A stretch of 11,094 nucleotides of DNA, taken from assembly GCA_905371725.1 (NCBI GenBank), contig CAJPML010000013.1:1-11094 (forward strand). Direction: 5' to 3'. The notes beneath the pieces are model-generated. The model was not told the DNA's origin, made no database searches, and saw only the letters and a list, made by a program, of their open reading frames with translations. Positions 7,534 through 11,094 of the stretch are shown here, piece by piece. How positions within the stretch are numbered: position 1 is the first letter of the stretch; each line of letters starts with the position of its first letter. The DNA is from Leptotrichia sp. oral taxon 215 (GTDB taxonomy: Bacteria > Fusobacteriota > Fusobacteriia > Fusobacteriales > Leptotrichiaceae). Made by a program: the position numbers and the translations under genes.

Positions 7534-9526
7534 TTGGAATTTTCCTGAAAGTAATTATTCTCAAAGATATGGGATTAGCGAAGCAGGAATTGAAACCTAC
7601 AGAGGAACATTATTTGCTTCTCTGGCTAAAGAGGTATGTCAAAATTCACTTGATGCCAGATTAAATTTTTCAGAGCCTGTAGTCGTAGAATTTTCAAAGT
7701 TTCAGGTCAGAACTAAAAGTATACCAGGTTTTTCAAAATTAAACGAAGCTTTAAACAAATGCTTTCATTCAGAAACTGACAATAAAGCAAAAAAATTTTT
7801 TGAAAATGCCTGTGCTAAAATGAATGAAAAAAATATAAATATTTTGAGAATAAGTGACTTTAATACTACCGGATTAACAGGAGCAAAGGAAGCTTACATG
7901 ATAAATCCCTGGCAAAGTCTGATTAAATCATCAGGAATTTCAGATAAGTATGACTCATTAGGTGGAAGTTACGGTATTGGTAAATCAGCTCCTTTTGCAT
8001 GTTCAGATATAAGAACTGTTTTCTATACAAGTTATGATACTGAAGGGGTTCTTGCTTCACAAGGTGTTTCAAGACTTATTTCCTTTCCTATAGAAGATGA
8101 TAAAAACACTCAAAGCATGGGCTATCAGATTTCGATAGGCGGTCCGGCCAAATGGAAAGTTGAAAGTACTGAAAGATTTACACAAGGAATAGGATATTAT
8201 GGAGAAACTGAGAAAAATACTCCCTTCTTTTCAGAATTAAATATGGATACCTCTTTTAAGAGAAACGGTATAACTGGAACAGATCTTTATATAGTTGGTT
8301 TTCTGGAAGATAGTAAATGGAAGGAAGAACTTGTCGTTGCAATTCTGGATAATTTTTTAATTGCCATCTATAATAAAAATCTTGTTGTAAAAATAGACAA
8401 TATAACAATATCAGCAGGTACATTAAAAGATATAATAGAAAATTTTAATATAAGCGAAAAGAGAAAATATCAGTCTATATGGAGCTATTATCAGGTTCTT
8501 ACATCTACTGACAATCTGGAAAATAATCCTAACAGTTTTCTTTTAGGTGATGTTTTTAGGGATCTAGGAAATTTCGAGTTAAAAATTTTATATGATAACT
8601 TAAACAGAAAAGTCCTTATTTCACGTGCAAATGGTATGAAAATTTTTGATTTAGACAGACTTCCTTCAAATATAAAATTTTCTGCTGTCTTTATTTTAAG
8701 CGGTGATAAACTTAACAACTATTTTAAAGAAATGGAAGCTCCTCAGCATGATAACTGGGAACCTGACAGACATTCAGATAAAAATGCCAAATATGTGCTT
8801 AAAGAATTGAAAATGATGATTAAAAATAAGATTATCGAATTAGGAAAAAGTAATATTGATGAGCAAATGGATGTTGAAGGAATTGGAAAGTTTCTTCCTG
8901 ATGATCTCTTTCTTTTGGATAGTCATACAGAAAACAGTAAAATTGATAAAGTCAGTGACGAGACAAAAAAAATATTTACTCAGCAAATTACTGAAATCCC
9001 TAAAAAAAGAAATTCTATGACAATACCTAAGGGAAATGAAGATTTTAATAATGTTGAAATAATGTCTACAAAAGATTTTAATGACGAATCAATAGAAATT
9101 ATAGACTCTATTTTTGGAAATAAAAAGATAGAGTTTGAAGAAGATAAATATTTGAAAAATGAGTTTTCCATATTAGACTCAGATAATAATGTAATTGAAA
9201 TAAAGGAAATAAACCGTATTGAAGATGCAAATATACGTTTAATAATCCTAAATAAGAAAATGAAAAAATATAAACTTGTAATTTTATCTGACAGAGATAT
9301 TGAAAGAGCCTGTATAAGAATAAGTCTCTCAGGAGAACAGAATAATCTTAAATCAAAAATAAGAAACGCCTATAAGGATGATATTTTTGATAATCCTTTA
9401 TTTTTAAGTCAGGACAAAATATATATTGAAAATTTGAAAAAAAATGAAAAATTTGTATTGACTTTTATTTTAAATTATTCTGACGACTGTTCAATGGAGG
9501 TGGAGTTATATGAATATAGAATATAG
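7523..9526 (+). CDS. GHKL-fold ATPase (MutL/MORC/Hsp90-like), first gene of accessory operon
   Basis: This 667-aa soluble protein has an N-terminal GHKL (Bergerat) ATP-binding fold. The N box is EVCQNSLDA at 37-45 (Glu37, Asn41, Asp44). The second motif is DFNTTGL at 112-118, a variant of DxGxG. The lid is GGSYGIGKSAPFA at 147-159, and the TGT strand motif is at 251-253. A transducer-like region appears to follow (about 260-380). Further on are MEAPQHDNWEP at 404-414 and GIGKFLPDD at 453-461, which I believe recur in related bacterial ATPases. The charged stretch at about 465-540 looks like a linker, and the C terminus (about 545-667) looks beta-rich. There is no histidine-kinase H box and no membrane segment, so this is not a two-component sensor. 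The ATG at 7523 gives MNINWNFPESN, a plausible natural N terminus, but lacks its own ribosome binding site. GHKL proteins of this kind act as ATP-gated clamps on nucleic acid; a defence role here is an inference. Confidence 0.85.
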   Translation: MNINWNFPESNYSQRYGISEAGIETYRGTLFASLAKEVCQNSLDARLNFSEPVVVEFSKFQVRTKSIPGFSKLNEALNKCFHSETDNKAKKFFENACAKMNEKNINILRISDFNTTGLTGAKEAYMINPWQSLIKSSGISDKYDSLGGSYGIGKSAPFACSDIRTVFYTSYDTEGVLASQGVSRLISFPIEDDKNTQSMGYQISIGGPAKWKVESTERFTQGIGYYGETEKNTPFFSELNMDTSFKRNGITGTDLYIVGFLEDSKWKEELVVAILDNFLIAIYNKNLVVKIDNITISAGTLKDIIENFNISEKRKYQSIWSYYQVLTSTDNLENNPNSFLLGDVFRDLGNFELKILYDNLNRKVLISRANGMKIFDLDRLPSNIKFSAVFILSGDKLNNYFKEMEAPQHDNWEPDRHSDKNAKYVLKELKMMIKNKIIELGKSNIDEQMDVEGIGKFLPDDLFLLDSHTENSKIDKVSDETKKIFTQQITEIPKKRNSMTIPKGNEDFNNVEIMSTKDFNDESIEIIDSIFGNKKIEFEEDKYLKNEFSILDSDNNVIEIKEINRIEDANIRLIILNKKMKKYKLVILSDRDIERACIRISLSGEQNNLKSKIRNAYKDDIFDNPLFLSQDKIYIENLKKNEKFVLTFILNYSDDCSMEVELYEYRI

Positions 9527-10376
9527 ATTATATCCTTATCCTGTACTTACTTATTTTTCAGATGATTATATAAATTCTTCCTTCACTTCAAATTTGAAAG
9601 TTGGTAGAAAAGGAGAAAATATAATCTTTCATTTGACTGCAAATACTGATGATGAGAAATTATTAAAACTTATAGAAGATGAATACGCCGAATTTGTTTT
9701 TCATATAGAGTGTCCATCTACTTCATACAGGACTATTATTAAGTCAAAACTTGGATTTGAAAATATACCTATTCATGAATCTTTACTTAATAACAAAATA
9801 AATATATGTTTTTTTATTATAGTTAAAAAAGATATAAAAAATTATACAAACAAAAATTTTAATGATGATTATCAGAATATTTCATTTAACCTTGAAAAAG
9901 CTAATATTCTGGCAATTGCAAAACCTTTTAATATTGAAATTGAAAAGGAAAAGGATAACCTTGTCCAGATGCCTTCCATATTTTTAATATTGAAAAAAAA
10001 TTCAGAAGATAAAAGCGGTATGGAAATTGATATGATGAGCGATAGAATTGGGATTTCCCTTTACAAAACTGAATATGAGCAGTATTCTATACTTTCAAAG
10101 GGAATTTTTCAGCCACTACTCCATTCTTCAGTTATTTTCCCTACGTTAATTTATGTTCTCGAAAATCTTAAAAATTCTGATTTGGAAAATTTTGAAGATT
10201 ATAACTGGTTTAAAACAATTAAAAAAGTACTGGCAAATATGAATATTGAGCTTAATAGGGAAACCCTTGAAAAGGAATTTTCCTATGATCTTGCACAGAA
10301 AATAATAAATTTTCCTATAAGTAGAAGTTTCAGTGCAATGATGGAATTTGAACAGAATGAGGAGGAAATAGGATGA
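9510..10376 (+). CDS. Unrecognised 288-aa protein, second gene of accessory operon
   Basis: I do not recognise a named family. The 288-aa product has no signal peptide and no clear membrane segment. The N-terminal half alternates short beta-like stretches with helices and contains YPYPVL at 8-13, SDDYINSSF at 17-25 and ECPSTSYR at 67-74, the last two looking like conserved blocks. The middle has SIFLILKK at 156-163 and DRIGISL at 178-184. The C-terminal third is helical (LLHSSVIFPTLIYVLE at 203-218, then WFKTIKKVL at 233-241) with an acidic end. No Walker, PD-(D/E)XK, HNH or methyltransferase motif is visible. The ATG at 9510 has GGAGG at 9496-9500 and lies inside the last 17 nt of the ATPase gene. 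Its stop overlaps the next ATG. This tight coupling suggests an adaptor or partner subunit made in fixed ratio with both neighbours. Confidence 0.85.
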   Translation: MNIEYRLYPYPVLTYFSDDYINSSFTSNLKVGRKGENIIFHLTANTDDEKLLKLIEDEYAEFVFHIECPSTSYRTIIKSKLGFENIPIHESLLNNKINICFFIIVKKDIKNYTNKNFNDDYQNISFNLEKANILAIAKPFNIEIEKEKDNLVQMPSIFLILKKNSEDKSGMEIDMMSDRIGISLYKTEYEQYSILSKGIFQPLLHSSVIFPTLIYVLENLKNSDLENFEDYNWFKTIKKVLANMNIELNRETLEKEFSYDLAQKIINFPISRSFSAMMEFEQNEEEIG

Positions 10377-11094
10377 TACTTAATTTTTTAAAAGAAATTT
10401 CCCTCGAAACGCTAAGAAAAAATATTGAAATTAATCTTGAAAACTATAAATCAGCTACAAATGACTGGATTTTTAAATTCTTTGACGATAACTCCCCTTT
10501 CCTAGAATTTAAAAAGGAAGTTCCTCAATTTGATTTGGATATGTCTTCTGAAAGACCTGAAAAAACTGATTTGGAAAATATAAGAACTCTTTATTCATCA
10601 ATGAAAAATTTATCAGTTGTAGAAGCATCAAATGAAAATTTATGGGCTGGAATGGCACACAGTGATTTCTTGGATTATGTGAAATATAGAAATTCCTTTG
10701 ACAAAAAGGAAGTAACTGAAAAAATGATAAAAAACACTTTTTTCTTCTCACATGGAAAAAGAAAATCTCTTATTATGCATCCTTTAGCTAGATTATGGTG
10801 GACAGGTCATCTGGTTTATGATGGAACACGTGCAGATCCATTTGAACTGCTTAATGTGTTTAAAAGTGATTTCAGGACAAAATTACTTTATCTTTTTTCA
10901 AGTAACTTCAGTAACAGTCCTACTGTCACAAAGGCTTTTTTATCTGCCATATATGATTTTGAAAAAAATGGAGTAAAAATAAAGACGAAACTATTTAATG
11001 AAATTATTATATATCTTAATATTTTAGGTGGAACATATCTTCTGGATTATTTTTCAATATTAAAAATATGGAAGGCATCTGGACAAGGTTATCC
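10373..11094 (+). CDS. DUF6339-like protein, third gene of accessory operon (3' truncated by window)
   Basis: The ATG at 10373-10375 overlaps the preceding stop as ATGA, with GAGGAGG at 10359-10365 seven nt upstream. The frame is open without a stop to base 11094, giving at least 240 residues. Landmarks are LWAGMAHSDFLDYVKYR at 90-106, HPLARLWWTGHLVYDG at 136-151 with the paired Trp142-Trp143, DPFELL at 155-160, and ILGGTYLLDYF at 216-226. This pattern, especially the RLWW-G-L-YD block and LWAGMAH, matches my memory of the DUF6339 family, which has no established biochemical role. No membrane segment or known catalytic motif is visible. The C terminus is missing, so further domains cannot be excluded. 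Position and coupling imply it works with the ATPase and the 288-aa protein. Confidence 0.75.
   Translation, partial: MILNFLKEISLETLRKNIEINLENYKSATNDWIFKFFDDNSPFLEFKKEVPQFDLDMSSERPEKTDLENIRTLYSSMKNLSVVEASNENLWAGMAHSDFLDYVKYRNSFDKKEVTEKMIKNTFFFSHGKRKSLIMHPLARLWWTGHLVYDGTRADPFELLNVFKSDFRTKLLYLFSSNFSNSPTVTKAFLSAIYDFEKNGVKIKTKLFNEIIIYLNILGGTYLLDYFSILKIWKASGQGY

Noticed and set aside
7523..9526. Histidine kinase identity for the GHKL protein
   Set aside because: There is no H box, no membrane segment, no sensor domain and no adjacent response regulator. The N box and TGT motif fit the MutL/MORC/Hsp90 side of the superfamily better.
7523..11094. Assignment to the known Mza system
   Set aside because: Only a MutL-like ATPase is shared in principle. 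No Z1 helicase, AIPR protein or other Mza component is visible in the window, so naming it Mza would be unsupported.
1..11094. CRISPR array, tRNA or rRNA genes, insertion sequences or attachment sites
   Set aside because: I saw no regularly spaced direct repeats, no cloverleaf sequence, no transposase frame and no long terminal inverted repeats in reading the window.

Overview
The window is A+T-rich DNA, with A/T-ending codons and TTG as well as ATG starts. The gene content (a single-chain bacterial IleRS with a C-terminal zinc site, an LctP-type lactate permease, and Tex) and the base composition suggest a low-GC anaerobe, most plausibly a fusobacterium of the Leptotrichia type. That taxonomic call is an inference and is not proven by any marker here.

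Left part (1-7282, all on the minus strand): four housekeeping or metabolic genes, read from right to left. They are tex (S1-domain RNA-binding transcription accessory protein, TTG start), an lctP-type lactate permease, ileS (isoleucyl-tRNA synthetase, best start at 3405) and lspA (lipoprotein signal peptidase). Gaps are 52, 84 and 93 nt, so at least partial co-transcription is possible. A 15-bp hairpin lies between ileS and lspA. A possible next gene begins just past lspA and leaves the window at base 1.

Centre (7283-7522): a divergent intergenic region. It has candidate promoters for tex (leftward) and for the right-hand operon (rightward). An 8-bp perfect inverted repeat sits between the two proposed -35 elements. 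The rightward leader carries a very strong Shine-Dalgarno sequence in front of a 17-codon TTG reading frame that overlaps the start of the first operon gene, whose own ATG has no visible ribosome binding site.

Right part (7523-11094, plus strand): a tightly packed accessory operon that runs off the window. The genes are a 667-aa GHKL-fold (MutL/MORC/Hsp90-like) ATPase, a 288-aa protein I cannot assign to a family (17-nt overlap with the ATPase), and a protein resembling the DUF6339 family (4-nt ATGA overlap, at least 240 aa, 3' end missing). Overlapping starts indicate translational coupling and a shared function. GHKL ATPases in small operons of uncharacterised proteins are known from anti-phage systems (for example the MutL-containing Mza system and the MutL/MORC-like ATPases of restriction-modification islands). 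This cluster is the best candidate for an undescribed system here. Its effector (nuclease, helicase or methyltransferase), if there is one, would lie to the right of the window.
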